A stretch of DNA of 64,000 nucleotides from Arthrobacter sunyaminii (GCF_018866305.1 NZ_CP076456.1:2418001-2482000); one strand, 5' to 3'. Shown: positions 27,113-36,112, numbered from the stretch's first letter. The notes: generated by a model not told the origin, from the sequence alone. Numbers and translations are program-made.

Positions 27113-27454
27113 CTAGCTGCGGGAGAAGGCATCCAGTTTGGCCCGGGTCTGCGCTTCATGCCGCACTTTGAGCTCGTAGTCGATGAAGGCATCAATCATG
27201 GCCCGGTACGTGGCCTCCACCACTGTGGGGTCACCGTCCTGGGCTTGTGCTGTGGTTCGGACATGCTCGAGGACCTCCTCGACGCGCGCGGGAGCTTTGA
27301 CTTCGGCGTCGTTGTCCTTGAGGGAACCGGCGAGGCGCACCAGCCGCTCCCGGCGCCAGATCAGCGCCACGATTTCCTCGTCGATTTCATCGATGGCGGT
27401 GCGGACATCGTCCAGCTGGGAGGTCATGGATCGTTGGTGATCAAGGCTTTCCAT
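27113..27454 (-). CDS. Chorismate mutase, AroQ type
   Basis: A 113-aa all-helical protein of the AroQ fold, expected to convert chorismate to prephenate for Phe/Tyr synthesis. The pattern LDDVRTAIDEIDEEIVALIWRRERLVR (start split around residue 15) matches helix 1 with its catalytic Arg, and KAPARVEEVLEHV matches the second active-site segment (Lys and Arg). An isochorismate pyruvate lyase is an alternative within the fold. The internal ATG at MTSQLDD could be the true start. It is nine bases upstream of the MMPL gene stop. Confidence 0.82.
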   Translation of the reverse strand: MESLDHQRSMTSQLDDVRTAIDEIDEEIVALIWRRERLVRLAGSLKDNDAEVKAPARVEEVLEHVRTTAQAQDGDPTVVEATYRAMIDAFIDYELKVRHEAQTRAKLDAFSRS

Positions 27455-27463
27455 GACAATAGA

Positions 27464-29767
27464 TTAGCTGGCTGGGGCTCCCGGGTTCTCCGGAGGCCAC
27501 TGTCCGGCGGACCCGGCATGACCGGGAACTGCCTTCCTGTGATGTCCCGGTGCCACCCGGGAGAGTTTGGAAGGCCACCAGATTCTGCGCCCGATGTCGT
27601 AGGACAGGGCGGGTACCAGCAGCGAACGCACCACCAGGGTGTCCAGCAGGACCCCGAAGGCGACAATAAAGGCCAGCTGTGCCAGGAAGAGCACCGGGAT
27701 CACGCCCAGGGCGGCGAAGGTCGCCGCCAGGACAATGCCGGCACTGGTAATGACGCTGCCGGTAATCAGCAGCCCGCGGACCACTCCTTCCCTGGTGCCG
27801 TGAATGATGCTCTCTTCCCGAACGCGGGTCATCAGGAAGATGTTGTAGTCCACGCCCAGAGCCACGAGGAAGATAAAGCCGAACAGCGGAACGGCCGGAT
27901 CTGCCCCCGGGAAGCGGAAGACGTGGTTGAACACCAGGGCGGAGACGCCCATGGTCGCTCCGAAGGACAGCAGGACCGTCAGGATCAGCAGGAACGGGGC
28001 CAGCAGCGCCCGCAGCAGGAGCATCAGCAGGAACAGGATCACCACCAGGACCACCGGAATGATCAGGTTCCGGTCATGGGCGGCCGCCGCGTTGGTGTCG
28101 ATGGTCGTGGCCGTCACCCCGCCCACCAGGACATCGCCGATCCCGGCCACTTTGTCCCTCATGGCGGTTACTGCCTGTTCGGCGGCATCGGACTCCGCGG
28201 CATCCTTCAGCGTGGCCTCCAGCAGAACTTTCCCGTCCACCACCTTGGGCGCACCTGAGGTTCCCGGGACGGGCGAGGCCTGTACGCCGTCGGCCGTCAC
28301 CGGAAGCGTTCCGGCCGGGGTGCCCGTAGCATCCACGGCCAGGGCATCCACGCCCTGAACCTCCAGGACTGCACGGGCCACGGTGTCCAGTTCCCCTTCC
28401 GGAGCCACAATCAGTGCCGGACTGCCCGAGCCGGAGGGAAAGTGCTCGCCCAGGACCTGCTGGCCTTCCTTGGTGGCGGTTTGCCCCAGCACAAAATCGC
28501 TCTGCGGCACCCCGGAAGCCCGCAGCTGCAGCAGGCCTGACGCCGCAATCAGGAGCACCAGCGTGGGAATCACCCACGTACGGCGCGGATGAGCCTTGAC
28601 GGTCCGGGCCACGCGTGGCCAGAACCCTTTGGGAGAGTTCCCGTCCCGGTCCGGATGCTCGGACCCGAAGGCGGGCCGGCGGGGCCAGAAGGCCGCCCTC
28701 CCGGTCAGCATCAGCAGTGCCGGCAGCAGCGTCATGGCTGCCAGGAACGCAAAGCCGATGCCGATGGCAGCCACCGGGCCCAACGCCTTATTGGAGTTCA
28801 GGTCGCTTAGCAGCAGACAGAGCAGGCCGGCCGTTACCGTAGCCGCAGACGCCAGCACCGGCTCGAAGGTTCCCTTCAGTGCCGCCTTGGTAGCGTCCCA
28901 CCGGCCCTCATGGTCCCGCAGGGATTCCCGGTACCGGGAGACATAGAGCAGGGAATAATCCGTGGCGGCGCCGATGCCCAGGATGAACAGGATTCCCTGC
29001 ACCTGGCCGTTCAGGGTGAGCGTTCCGGCTTTGGCCAGATAGAAGACCACCAGGATGGCAGCTGACAGGGCAAGGATGGAGGTGAGCAGGACCAGGAACG
29101 GCAGCAGCGGTGAACGGTAGACCACTACGAGGATCACCAGCACCGCCAGCGCCGCCACCAGCACCAGCGACGTGTCAATGCCGCCGAAGGCCTCGGTGAT
29201 GTCCGCCAGCTGTCCGGCCGGTCCGGTGACGTAGCTGTCCAGGCCCGGCGGGATGCCCTCGTGCACCACGCTGCTCAGGTCCTCAACGGTGGCCGAGGCG
29301 CTGTCATTGTCCTGCACCGGAACAAAGATTTCCGCTGCCTTGCCGTCGGTGGAGAACTGCGGCGGGGAGACTCCGCCGGCCACGCCGCTCACCTTTGAAA
29401 GCTCCGACGCCCGATCGGTAATGAAAGTCCGGTCCGCGTCGGTCAGGCCGCCGTCGTTCACATAGACGACGACGGCGGGAATCGCATCGCTGTCCGTGAA
29501 CTTCTTCTGCAGCTCAGCCACCTGGGTGGATGCCGAACTGGCGGGCAGATACGACGTTTGGTTGTTGTCGGCCACTTCGCTGATCTTGCCGAAGTAGGGG
29601 CCGCCAATGCCTCCGACCCCGAACCAGACCACAATCAGCACCACCGGAATCAGGAAGCGGGCCCACCCGGTGCGTTTCCGCGTCCGGTTCGCCGATGCCT
29701 TATCGTCTGCGCCATCCGGCTCGTGACTTCCGGCCGGGCGACGTGGTGGTGGAGAATTCCGTGCCAT
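27464..29767 (-). CDS. MMPL/RND family exporter
   Basis: A 767-aa transporter of the MMPL family, proton-driven exporters often moving lipids or hydrophobic drugs. TM1 (VVLIVVWFGVGGIGG) is followed by a periplasmic domain with YVNDGGLTDADR, a five- to six-helix bundle with GAATDYSLLYVSRYRE (the RND proton-relay Asp-Tyr motif), a second periplasmic domain, and a second bundle with the counterpart GVDYNIFLMTRVREES. The ATG at 29767 is taken because upstream codons show no family character. It is divergent from a glyoxalase-like gene. Confidence 0.9.
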   Translation of the reverse strand: MARNSPPPRRPAGSHEPDGADDKASANRTRKRTGWARFLIPVVLIVVWFGVGGIGGPYFGKISEVADNNQTSYLPASSASTQVAELQKKFTDSDAIPAVVVYVNDGGLTDADRTFITDRASELSKVSGVAGGVSPPQFSTDGKAAEIFVPVQDNDSASATVEDLSSVVHEGIPPGLDSYVTGPAGQLADITEAFGGIDTSLVLVAALAVLVILVVVYRSPLLPFLVLLTSILALSAAILVVFYLAKAGTLTLNGQVQGILFILGIGAATDYSLLYVSRYRESLRDHEGRWDATKAALKGTFEPVLASAATVTAGLLCLLLSDLNSNKALGPVAAIGIGFAFLAAMTLLPALLMLTGRAAFWPRRPAFGSEHPDRDGNSPKGFWPRVARTVKAHPRRTWVIPTLVLLIAASGLLQLRASGVPQSDFVLGQTATKEGQQVLGEHFPSGSGSPALIVAPEGELDTVARAVLEVQGVDALAVDATGTPAGTLPVTADGVQASPVPGTSGAPKVVDGKVLLEATLKDAAESDAAEQAVTAMRDKVAGIGDVLVGGVTATTIDTNAAAAHDRNLIIPVVLVVILFLLMLLLRALLAPFLLILTVLLSFGATMGVSALVFNHVFRFPGADPAVPLFGFIFLVALGVDYNIFLMTRVREESIIHGTREGVVRGLLITGSVITSAGIVLAATFAALGVIPVLFLAQLAFIVAFGVLLDTLVVRSLLVPALSYDIGRRIWWPSKLSRVAPGHHRKAVPGHAGSAGQWPPENPGAPAS

Positions 29768-29902
29768 AAACCCATGACAGCCCCGCACCCCGGACGGGTC
29801 AACGCTTCCAGGTGCCCTGAGCCCTTCCGGCCGGCAGATCGCCCGGAAAGTCACACACGTAAGACACAAACTTTTCGGGCAGGCAGTGGCAAGATCAGGA
29901 GG

Positions 29903-30385
29903 GTGAAACCTTCTTTGTCCGTGATCACCGCAGGCGTGCGGGATCTCGAGGTAACCTACGCGTTTTATTCTTCCCGGCTTGGCTGGGAGGCGGTCCAGCA
30001 CGTCCCTGAAGAGGTCATCTTTTATCAGGTGGGCCCGGGGCTGCTGCTGGCGTTCTTCCGGCGGGACCATCTGGCAGCCGAAGCCGGTCCCATGGGTGAG
30101 GCGGCCGCCGCTCCCGTCACCTTGGGCCACAACGTGGGTTCAGCGGCGGAAGTGGACGCAGTCCTGGCCGAAGCTGCTGCAGCCGGAGGGTCGGTCACGG
30201 CACCGGGAACGCAGATGAGCTGGGGCGGCTACTCCGGTTACTTCACCGATCCAGACGGCTACCGCTGGGAAGTGTGCCACAACCCGGGCCTGCGCATCGA
30301 GGCGGACGGCCACGTCACTCTCGAGGTCATCGACCCCATTGACACCGATCCGGCGCAGGTTGCCCTCTCCGATCTGACCGGCTAG
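29903..30385 (+). CDS. VOC (glyoxalase/bleomycin-resistance) superfamily protein
   Basis: A protein of about 160 aa with the paired beta-alpha-beta-beta-beta modules of the vicinal-oxygen-chelate fold: SVITAGVRDLEVTYAFY, VIFYQVGPGLLLAFF, and the typical end GYFTDPDGYRWEVCHNP. The substrate is unknown. The start is uncertain. GTG 29903 abuts AGGAGG with no spacing, so TTG 29915, 12 bases further on, may be the true start. The stop codon falls in an 18-bp tandem duplication shared with the end of the convergent SRAP gene. Confidence 0.85.
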   Translation: MKPSLSVITAGVRDLEVTYAFYSSRLGWEAVQHVPEEVIFYQVGPGLLLAFFRRDHLAAEAGPMGEAAAAPVTLGHNVGSAAEVDAVLAEAAAAGGSVTAPGTQMSWGGYSGYFTDPDGYRWEVCHNPGLRIEADGHVTLEVIDPIDTDPAQVALSDLTG

Positions 30386-30407
30386 AACAATCTGACCGGC
30401 TAGAACA
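30372..30407. repeat. 18-bp perfect tandem duplication at convergent gene ends
   Basis: ATCTGACCGGCTAGAACA occurs twice back to back (30372-30389 and 30390-30407). It spans the VOC stop codon and the last codons of the SRAP gene. Each copy contains a TAG readable on both strands (CTAG), so the duplication leaves a spare stop. Confidence 0.9.
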
Positions 30408-31197
30408 GGGCCGGCTCAGTCGCTTCAGGGGCGGGGGCAGCGAGCAGCTCCGGTCCGTCGTTGCGGATGCTTCCCACCGCCGGCCCCACTTCCCGCAGTG
30501 TCCAGCGTGCGGCCTCACCGTGCGCCTGTGCAACAACCCGGTGAACCAGTGCCGCCGCGTCCGGCGCAGCCGGATCCAGCCATGCGGGCATGGACTGCCG
30601 GGAAAGCGGAACCGGCATACGGTCGTGCAGCTCCCCCAGTTCCGCGAGCACGTCCGGTTGCCCGGCGCTGCGGATCTCTGCCGGATGCGGAGCGGCAGCA
30701 GTGAGGATGGACGTCGAGAGCAGCCAGCTGCCCGGCTCGCCGGGTGCTTTCGCCGGGTCGCGCCACCATTCGTAGAGTCCGGCAAAAAAGGTCAGCGCCC
30801 CGTCCGCACGCTGCACATAATAGGGTCGCTTGGTTTTTCCGGGCCCGGTTTTCCACTCGTAATAGCCCTGCACCGGCACCGCGCAGCGGCGCGAGACAAC
30901 GGCATCGCGGAAGGTCGGCTTCTCCAGCACCGTTTCGCTGCGCGCGTTGAAGGCGCGCACCCCGGCCGAAGCGTCCTTCGCCCAGCCCGGCACCAGTCCC
31001 CACCGCGCCACATGCACCTGGCGCACCCGGCGGCGCTCCTGCTGCCGCTCGCCGACAAACCGTTCCAGCACCACCGGCACGTCCGACGTCGGCGCGACGT
31101 TCCAGGACGAGCGCAGCTCCAGGAACGCATCGGCCTCGGCCTCGGCCTCAGCGACCAGGTCCGCCGTCGTCTTTGCCATTACGTAACGTCCGCACAT
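30400..31197 (-). CDS. SRAP family protein (abasic-site DNA-protein crosslink, YedK/HMCES-like)
   Basis: A 265-aa SOS-response-associated peptidase domain protein. It covalently traps abasic sites in single-stranded DNA through Cys2 after Met removal, and MCGRY is exactly at the start chosen (ATG 31197). Other family motifs are SSWNVAPTSDVPVV (conserved Asn), FNARSETVLEKPTF and RCAVPVQGYYEW. It has an additional C-terminal stretch (about 215-265). No LexA box was seen upstream, so SOS control is not supported here. Confidence 0.92.
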   Translation of the reverse strand: MCGRYVMAKTTADLVAEAEAEADAFLELRSSWNVAPTSDVPVVLERFVGERQQERRRVRQVHVARWGLVPGWAKDASAGVRAFNARSETVLEKPTFRDAVVSRRCAVPVQGYYEWKTGPGKTKRPYYVQRADGALTFFAGLYEWWRDPAKAPGEPGSWLLSTSILTAAAPHPAEIRSAGQPDVLAELGELHDRMPVPLSRQSMPAWLDPAAPDAAALVHRVVAQAHGEAARWTLREVGPAVGSIRNDGPELLAAPAPEATEPALF

Positions 31198-31302
31198 GTT
31201 TCCAGTCTGCCAGTCCGTCCGGCCGCCCGCGGGAATTGAACAAGCGCCCCCGAGGTTGTACGGTGCAGTCCCCTGTTCCCGCGCACACAAAAGGAGCCTT
31301 TC

Positions 31303-31575
31303 ATGGCCGCCACAGCAGAAGCATTCACCCCCGACGCCGGTTCCATCACTATGTTCTCCACCTCCTGGTGCGGTTACTGCCGCCGCCTGAAGTCCCAGCT
31401 GGACGCAGCGGGCATCGGCTACAACGAGGTGAACATTGAGAACGTGGACGGCACCGCCGAACTCGTGGCAGAAATCAACGGCGGCAACCAGACCGTGCCC
31501 ACCGTGATCTTCCCGGACGGCTCATCGGCCACCAACCCGTCCGCCGCAGAGGTCAAGGCCCGCCTGGGCGTCTAG
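31303..31575 (+). CDS. mrx1: Mycoredoxin (glutaredoxin-like)
   Basis: A 90-aa thioredoxin-fold protein that reduces mycothiol mixed disulfides in actinobacteria. The active site CGYC is at 23-26 (FSTSWCGYCRRLK), and the cis-Pro loop is TVPTVIF. AAAGGAG precedes the ATG by six bases. The length matches mycobacterial Mrx1. A mycothiol-dependent formaldehyde dehydrogenase lies downstream after a repeat-bearing spacer, a functional grouping in thiol biology. Confidence 0.92.
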   Translation: MAATAEAFTPDAGSITMFSTSWCGYCRRLKSQLDAAGIGYNEVNIENVDGTAELVAEINGGNQTVPTVIFPDGSSATNPSAAEVKARLGV

Positions 31576-31609
31576 TCCTCCCGGGGCCAAAACGTCGCCC
31601 AGCCGGCCC

Positions 31610-31702
31610 GTAGTACAGGTAATGGGGCCAAAAGCGGCATTTATGCCCGTTACCTGTACAACGGAGTGCGGCAAACCCCGTTACCTGTACAACGAATTCC
31701 GG
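31610..31702. repeat. Cluster of three GTACAGG-type intergenic repeats
   Basis: Just 3' of mrx1, GTACAGGTAATGGGGC (31613-31628) faces GCCCGTTACCTGTAC (31645-31659), so the pair can form a hairpin. A further copy, CCCCGTTACCTGTACAACG, starts near 31676. The core resembles the cluster at 5314-5500 (GCCCGTCAACTGCACGAAG) base for base at most positions. The rest of the 354-base gap (31703-31929) before the next gene holds no gene or clear motif and probably contains its promoter. Confidence 0.85.
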
Positions 31703-31929
31703 CAAACCCCGCGGCGCCACTAGTTCTCAATACGCAGGCCCGGCGGCCGCTTTCGCGGTAAGGTCACCGGTTATGTGAATCAAGTGCCGGGACCCGCCCG
31801 CAAGGTCTGCCCTTCTTCACTGATTCATTCACTCACGTCAACTTCGCGCACATCCGTCCCGCTTCATAGGATGGATGCGGAGCGCCGGACATCGGCGTCC
31901 CGCCCGGACACCCCCGAGAGGCAGCACTC

Positions 31930-33015
31930 ATGGTTCATAAGGTTCAGGCCGTAGTCGTCAAGGAAAAGAACGCCCCCGTTTCACTGGAGACCATTCTGGT
32001 TCCGGATCCCGGCCCCGGAGAAGCCCTGGTGGACATCCTCACCTGCGGCGTCTGCCATACCGACCTGCACTACAAGCAGGGCGCCATCAACGACGATTAC
32101 CCGTTCCTGCTCGGCCACGAAGCCACCGGCGTGGTTTCCGCCGTCGGCCCCGACGTCACCGAGGTTGCCCCCGGTGACCGCGTGGTCCTGAACTGGCGTG
32201 CCGTCTGCGGTGAGTGCCGGGCCTGCCGCAAGGGCGAGCCGCAGTACTGCTTCAACACCCATAACGCCACCCAGAAGATGACCCTGGAGGACGGCACCGA
32301 GCTCACCGCTGCCCTGGGCATCGGCGCCTTCGCGGAGAAGACCCTCGTGGCCGCCGGCCAGTGCACCAAGGTGGACGACGACGTCGACGCCGCCGCGGTG
32401 GGCCTGCTCGGCTGCGGCATCATGGCCGGCATTGGCGCCGCCATCAACACCGGAGAGGTCAAGCGCGGCGAGTCCGTAGCCGTGATCGGCTGCGGCGGCG
32501 TGGGCATTGCCGCTGTTGCCGGGGCACAGCTGGCCGGAGCCACCACCATCATCGCGGTGGACATTGACTCCAAGAAGCTGGAACTGGCCAAGGCACAGGG
32601 CGCCACACACGTCATCAACTCCAAGGAAGAAGACCCGGTCGAGGCCATCCGCGCCCTCACCGGAGGCAACGGCGCAGACGTGGTGATTGACGCCGTCGGC
32701 CGCCCCGAAACCTACAAGCAGGCGTTCTACGCACGCGACCTCGCCGGACGCGTTGTCCTGGTGGGCGTGCCCAACCCGGAAATGAAAATCGAACTGCCGC
32801 TGGCAGACGTCTTTGGCCGCGGCGGATCACTGAAGTCCTCCTGGTACGGCGACTGCCTGCCCTCGCGCGACTTCCCGATGCTGGTGGAGCAGTACAAGCT
32901 GGGCCGCCTGGACCTGGACGCCTTTGTGTCCGAGCGCATCGGCCTGAAAGACATCGAGGAAGCCTTCACCAAGATGCACGACGGTAAGGTCCTGCGTTCG
33001 GTGGTGGTCCTCTAG
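31930..33015 (+). CDS. mscR: S-(hydroxymethyl)mycothiol dehydrogenase
   Basis: A 361-aa zinc-dependent, NAD-dependent alcohol dehydrogenase. It oxidises the formaldehyde-mycothiol adduct to S-formylmycothiol. Catalytic zinc ligands are in CGVCHTD and GHEATG, the structural zinc cysteines are in [15 protein letters not shown], and the Rossmann loop is [13 protein letters not shown]. The sequence fits the mycothiol-specific class III-like subgroup rather than generic ADH. The downstream MBL hydrolase starts immediately after the stop, mirroring the linkage in mycobacteria. Confidence 0.93.
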   Translation: MVHKVQAVVVKEKNAPVSLETILVPDPGPGEALVDILTCGVCHTDLHYKQGAINDDYPFLLGHEATGVVSAVGPDVTEVAPGDRVVLNWRAVCGECRACRKGEPQYCFNTHNATQKMTLEDGTELTAALGIGAFAEKTLVAAGQCTKVDDDVDAAAVGLLGCGIMAGIGAAINTGEVKRGESVAVIGCGGVGIAAVAGAQLAGATTIIAVDIDSKKLELAKAQGATHVINSKEEDPVEAIRALTGGNGADVVIDAVGRPETYKQAFYARDLAGRVVLVGVPNPEMKIELPLADVFGRGGSLKSSWYGDCLPSRDFPMLVEQYKLGRLDLDAFVSERIGLKDIEEAFTKMHDGKVLRSVVVL

Positions 33016-33663
33016 ATGGGCGCGAACATCGACAAGGTTGTCACCTCCGGCACCTTCTCGCTGGACGGCGGCACCTGGGACGTGGACAACAACGTGTGGA
33101 TCGTCGGTGACGACGCGCAGGTGATCATCATTGACCCGGCCCACGACGTCGACGCCGTGGCTGCCGCCGTCGGCGACCGCGAGGTCCAGGGGATCCTGCT
33201 CACGCACGGACACGATGACCACATCCGCGCCGTGGGCGAGGCACGGGACCGCTTCAGCGCTCCCGTGTTCCTGCACGCTGCGGACCGGATGCTCTGGGAC
33301 GCCGTGTTCCCGGATGAGGGACCCGACGACGACATCGAGGACGGCGACATCTTCGAGGTGGCCGGCATTACCCTGCAGGCCATCCACACGCCGGGGCACT
33401 CCCCCGGCTCCGTGTGCTTCCTGCTGGCTGCCGATGCACCCGGCGACGGTTCACCGGTGGTGTTCAGCGGTGACACGCTGTTCAGCGGCGGCCCCGGAGC
33501 CACGGGGCGCTCCTACAGCGACTTCCCCACCATCATCAAGTCCATCCGCGAACGCCTCCTGACCCTGCCGTCGGAGACCCGGGTGCTGACCGGTCACGGC
33601 GACTCCACCACCATCGGTGCGGAGGCACCGCACCTGGAGGAATGGATCGCCCGCGGGCACTAA
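33016..33663 (+). CDS. MBL-fold hydrolase, probable S-formylmycothiol hydrolase
   Basis: A 215-aa metallo-beta-lactamase-fold enzyme. Metal ligands are in LTHGHDDHIRAVG (HxHxDH), HTPGHSPGSVCF and FSGDTLFSGG. It directly abuts mscR, so it likely completes formaldehyde detoxification by hydrolysing S-formylmycothiol to formate and mycothiol. This role is inferred from linkage and from the equivalent mycobacterial gene pair. No signal peptide is present. Confidence 0.85.
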   Translation: MGANIDKVVTSGTFSLDGGTWDVDNNVWIVGDDAQVIIIDPAHDVDAVAAAVGDREVQGILLTHGHDDHIRAVGEARDRFSAPVFLHAADRMLWDAVFPDEGPDDDIEDGDIFEVAGITLQAIHTPGHSPGSVCFLLAADAPGDGSPVVFSGDTLFSGGPGATGRSYSDFPTIIKSIRERLLTLPSETRVLTGHGDSTTIGAEAPHLEEWIARGH

Positions 33664-33776
33664 CCTGCTGTTCGGCGGGGCTGGTGTTTCCTTCCGAGGA
33701 GCATCAGCCCCGGCGCGCGGAAGCAGCGGTCCCGCGCCTGGCCCGTATCGCCCGCTGCACCGTTTAGGCTCATCAA

Positions 33777-34397
33777 GTGAACAGCTCCAAAGGTGCCGCG
33801 AGTCCGGGCGGATCCGGCCCCGGCACCAGAAACCCCGCGACAGTACAGCACACGGAAGGCTTCCTGATCAGGAAGTTACGCCGGCTGCCAAGCTTGGGCC
33901 TCTTCCTCCTCATCGCAGTTCTCTACACGGTTGTCCTGCTCGGCATGGACTACTTCACAGGGGAGATCCTGGGGCCGGGGCGCATCGCCTTCACCGCTAT
34001 CACGGGCATAGCCCTCAGCTCCTTCATCCTCTGGTTTGTGAAATGGCAGCGGGCACGAGAGCGCCGGAAGCCTGCGGGCTGGCCCACCGCCACCAACTTC
34101 CGGACAGCCCTGTCCTCCGGCGAACTTCCGGAAGGTGCAAGGGCGGAGCAATGGCTTCCGGAACTGACAAAGGCAATTCGGCACGAGCGACTTATGGCCT
34201 GGCTCGGAATGCTCGTGTTCATTGGTTTCGCCGGGTTAGGTGTTTTTCTCATTATCGACAACCCTGACCATCCGTGGTTCTGGGTGGCTGCCACGGTGTT
34301 CTTCACCGTGGCGGCAGCCTGGTACCCGATATGGACTCCCCGCCGCCGGAAGAAAATGCAGAACCTCATCGCGCAGCTCCCTGATCAGGAGGCGTAG
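33777..34397 (+). CDS. Four-TM membrane protein, unknown function
   Basis: A 206-aa protein. After a polar Gly/Pro/Ser-rich start (1-30) come two hydrophobic helices (LGLFLLIAVLYTVVLLG and IAFTAITGIALSSFILWFV), a soluble loop of about 60 residues, and a second pair (LMAWLGMLVFIGFAGLGVF and WFWVAATVFFTVAAAW), then a basic C-terminus RRRKKMQ. No family is recognised. The start is a GTG with a weak ribosome-binding site. It is separate from the formaldehyde operon. Confidence 0.6.
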   Translation: MNSSKGAASPGGSGPGTRNPATVQHTEGFLIRKLRRLPSLGLFLLIAVLYTVVLLGMDYFTGEILGPGRIAFTAITGIALSSFILWFVKWQRARERRKPAGWPTATNFRTALSSGELPEGARAEQWLPELTKAIRHERLMAWLGMLVFIGFAGLGVFLIIDNPDHPWFWVAATVFFTVAAAWYPIWTPRRRKKMQNLIAQLPDQEA

Positions 34398-34412
34398 TGT
34401 CAGGACGCAGAA

Positions 34413-34484
34413 CTATCCACTCGTGCGGATGACACGGGCAGGGTTGCCGACGGCGACGACGTTGGATCGGAGGGGATACTGCGC
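34413..34484 (-). pseudogene. C-terminal remnant of a hexapeptide-repeat acetyltransferase
   Basis: Read on the minus strand, this stretch encodes AQYPLRSNVVAVGNPARVIR and three more residues before a TAG. This is the characteristic last segment of maltose/galactoside O-acetyltransferases (NVVAVGNPARVIR). Upstream on the same strand the similarity is lost within a few codons, so only the 3' end of the gene survives. Confidence 0.55.
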
Positions 34485-34664
34485 GCCTCCGGGTCGCCTG
34501 CAACGTCCGCTCGGTAGTAGGCATCAGCAAGCTCCGGCGCGGACGAACAACACAAGGGTGAGAACGGCTTGAATTAGTCCGCCCCCCTACCAGCGCTAAC
34601 TACCCACATTCTGAATTTCGGCCAAGTAGTTGCCTTCGGGCGGCAAGCGGACTCCAATAGTCCA

Positions 34665-36005
34665 ATGACGAAAGATACCGGCACAGCCACCTCCAAAGCA
34701 CCAACCGGGCTGAAGCGGGCAATTGGTGCGCCGCTGCTGTTCGCGTTTATTGTGGGCGACACCCTCGGCGCCGGCATTTACACCCTGGTGGGTACCATGG
34801 CCGCCGATGTCGGCGGCGCAATCTGGATACCCCTGCTGATTGCGCTGGTCGTTGCTCTGCTCACCGCCGCGACGTACGCGGAGCTGATCACCAAATATCC
34901 CCACGCCGGCGGTGCCGCGCGTTACGCCGACCGGGCTTTCGGCATCCCCTATGTGTCATTCCTCGTCGGCTTCCTGATGATGGCCTCAGGAATCACCACA
35001 GCCGCTGCCCTTGCTAACGCTTTCGCGGGCGATTATTTGACAGCGATCATCGATGTTCCGGCCGCCCCTGCAGCAATCGTGTTCATCATCCTGCTGACCC
35101 TGATCAATCTTCGCGGCGTCCGGGAGTCCCTCGGGGCGAACCTCGTGGCCTCAATCATCGAGGTAACCGGTCTCGTCATTGTCATCGTTGTCGCCGCCAT
35201 CGTCTTCACCTCCGGCAACGGAGACCCCTCCCGCCTCCTTGAGTTCGCACCGGACGTACCGCCCCTCCAAGGCGCCTTCGCCGCATCGATTGTCGCCTTC
35301 TTCTCTTTCCTCGGTTTCGAGGCCGCAGCCAACATGGCCGAGGAAGTACGCAACCCGTCCAAGGCCTACCCCCGCGCCTTGTTCGGCGCCATCAGCACCG
35401 CCGGGGTCGTCTATCTCCTCATCGCCATCGGGGCGGTCATCGTCCTGCCGCCGGCTGATCTGGCCGAATCCACCGGACCTCTGCTAGATGTTGTCGCCGC
35501 GAGCGGCGTCGGAATCCCGCCGGGAGTCTTCAGCATCATCGCCCTGATCGCCATTTCCAACGGTGCACTGCTGTTCATGGTGATGGCCAGCCGTGTCGGC
35601 TACGGATTAGCCGAAGCCGAGCTGCTCCCCCGTGCCTTCAGCCGCGTGCTGCCCGGCCGCCGCACTCCCTGGGTCTCCATCGTGGTCATTGCCGGTTTGA
35701 CGATCGTCCTTACCCTCACCGGAAATGTCGCCACATTGGCGGAAACCACGGTGCTGCTCCTGCTCCTGGTGTTCCTTTCTGCCAACGTCAGCGTCCTCGT
35801 CCTCAAAAAGGACAAAGTCGACCACGACCACTTCACCGCCCCCCGCATCCTGCCGGTCCTCGCGATCATCGCGAGCATCGCACTCCTCACCCAGCAGTCC
35901 GCGACCATCTGGCTCAGCGCCGCCGTGTATGTAGTGATCGGTTCCCTGTTGTTCCTCGCGGCCCGGGCCGGACGTAAACACCAGGAGCGAGTGGACGCCC
36001 GCTAA
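34665..36005 (+). CDS. APC-family amino acid permease
   Basis: A 446-aa transporter with about 12 TM helices, of the amino acid-polyamine-organocation superfamily. The TM1 unwound motif GDTLGAGIYTLVG and the TM6-region motif FFSFLGFEAAANMAEEVRNPSKAYPRAL are clear. It probably imports an amino acid; the substrate cannot be named. Codon use is typical of the surroundings. A strong terminator follows 33 bases after the stop. Confidence 0.9.
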   Translation: MTKDTGTATSKAPTGLKRAIGAPLLFAFIVGDTLGAGIYTLVGTMAADVGGAIWIPLLIALVVALLTAATYAELITKYPHAGGAARYADRAFGIPYVSFLVGFLMMASGITTAAALANAFAGDYLTAIIDVPAAPAAIVFIILLTLINLRGVRESLGANLVASIIEVTGLVIVIVVAAIVFTSGNGDPSRLLEFAPDVPPLQGAFAASIVAFFSFLGFEAAANMAEEVRNPSKAYPRALFGAISTAGVVYLLIAIGAVIVLPPADLAESTGPLLDVVAASGVGIPPGVFSIIALIAISNGALLFMVMASRVGYGLAEAELLPRAFSRVLPGRRTPWVSIVVIAGLTIVLTLTGNVATLAETTVLLLLLVFLSANVSVLVLKKDKVDHDHFTAPRILPVLAIIASIALLTQQSATIWLSAAVYVVIGSLLFLAARAGRKHQERVDAR

Positions 36006-36038
36006 GCTGCGGCGTCATAGCCTTGTAACCCCACGGCA

Positions 36039-36080
36039 AAGGCCCCGTCTCTCTGCTAATTGGCAGAGAGACGGGGCCTT
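36039..36080. terminator. Strong bidirectional terminator
   Basis: GGCCCCGTCTCTCTGC and GCAGAGAGACGGGGCC form a perfect 16-bp stem with a 6-base loop, flanked by AAA on the left and TT on the right. It lies between the convergent APC permease and MHS transporter genes. Confidence 0.92.
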
Positions 36081-36112
36081 CCGGGGATTGGAAGTGAACC
36101 AATCGTTGAGGC

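Noticed and set aside
31703..31929. Possible tRNA or riboswitch before mscR
   Set aside because: No cloverleaf or conserved riboswitch core could be folded by eye; only loose GC-rich pairing was seen.
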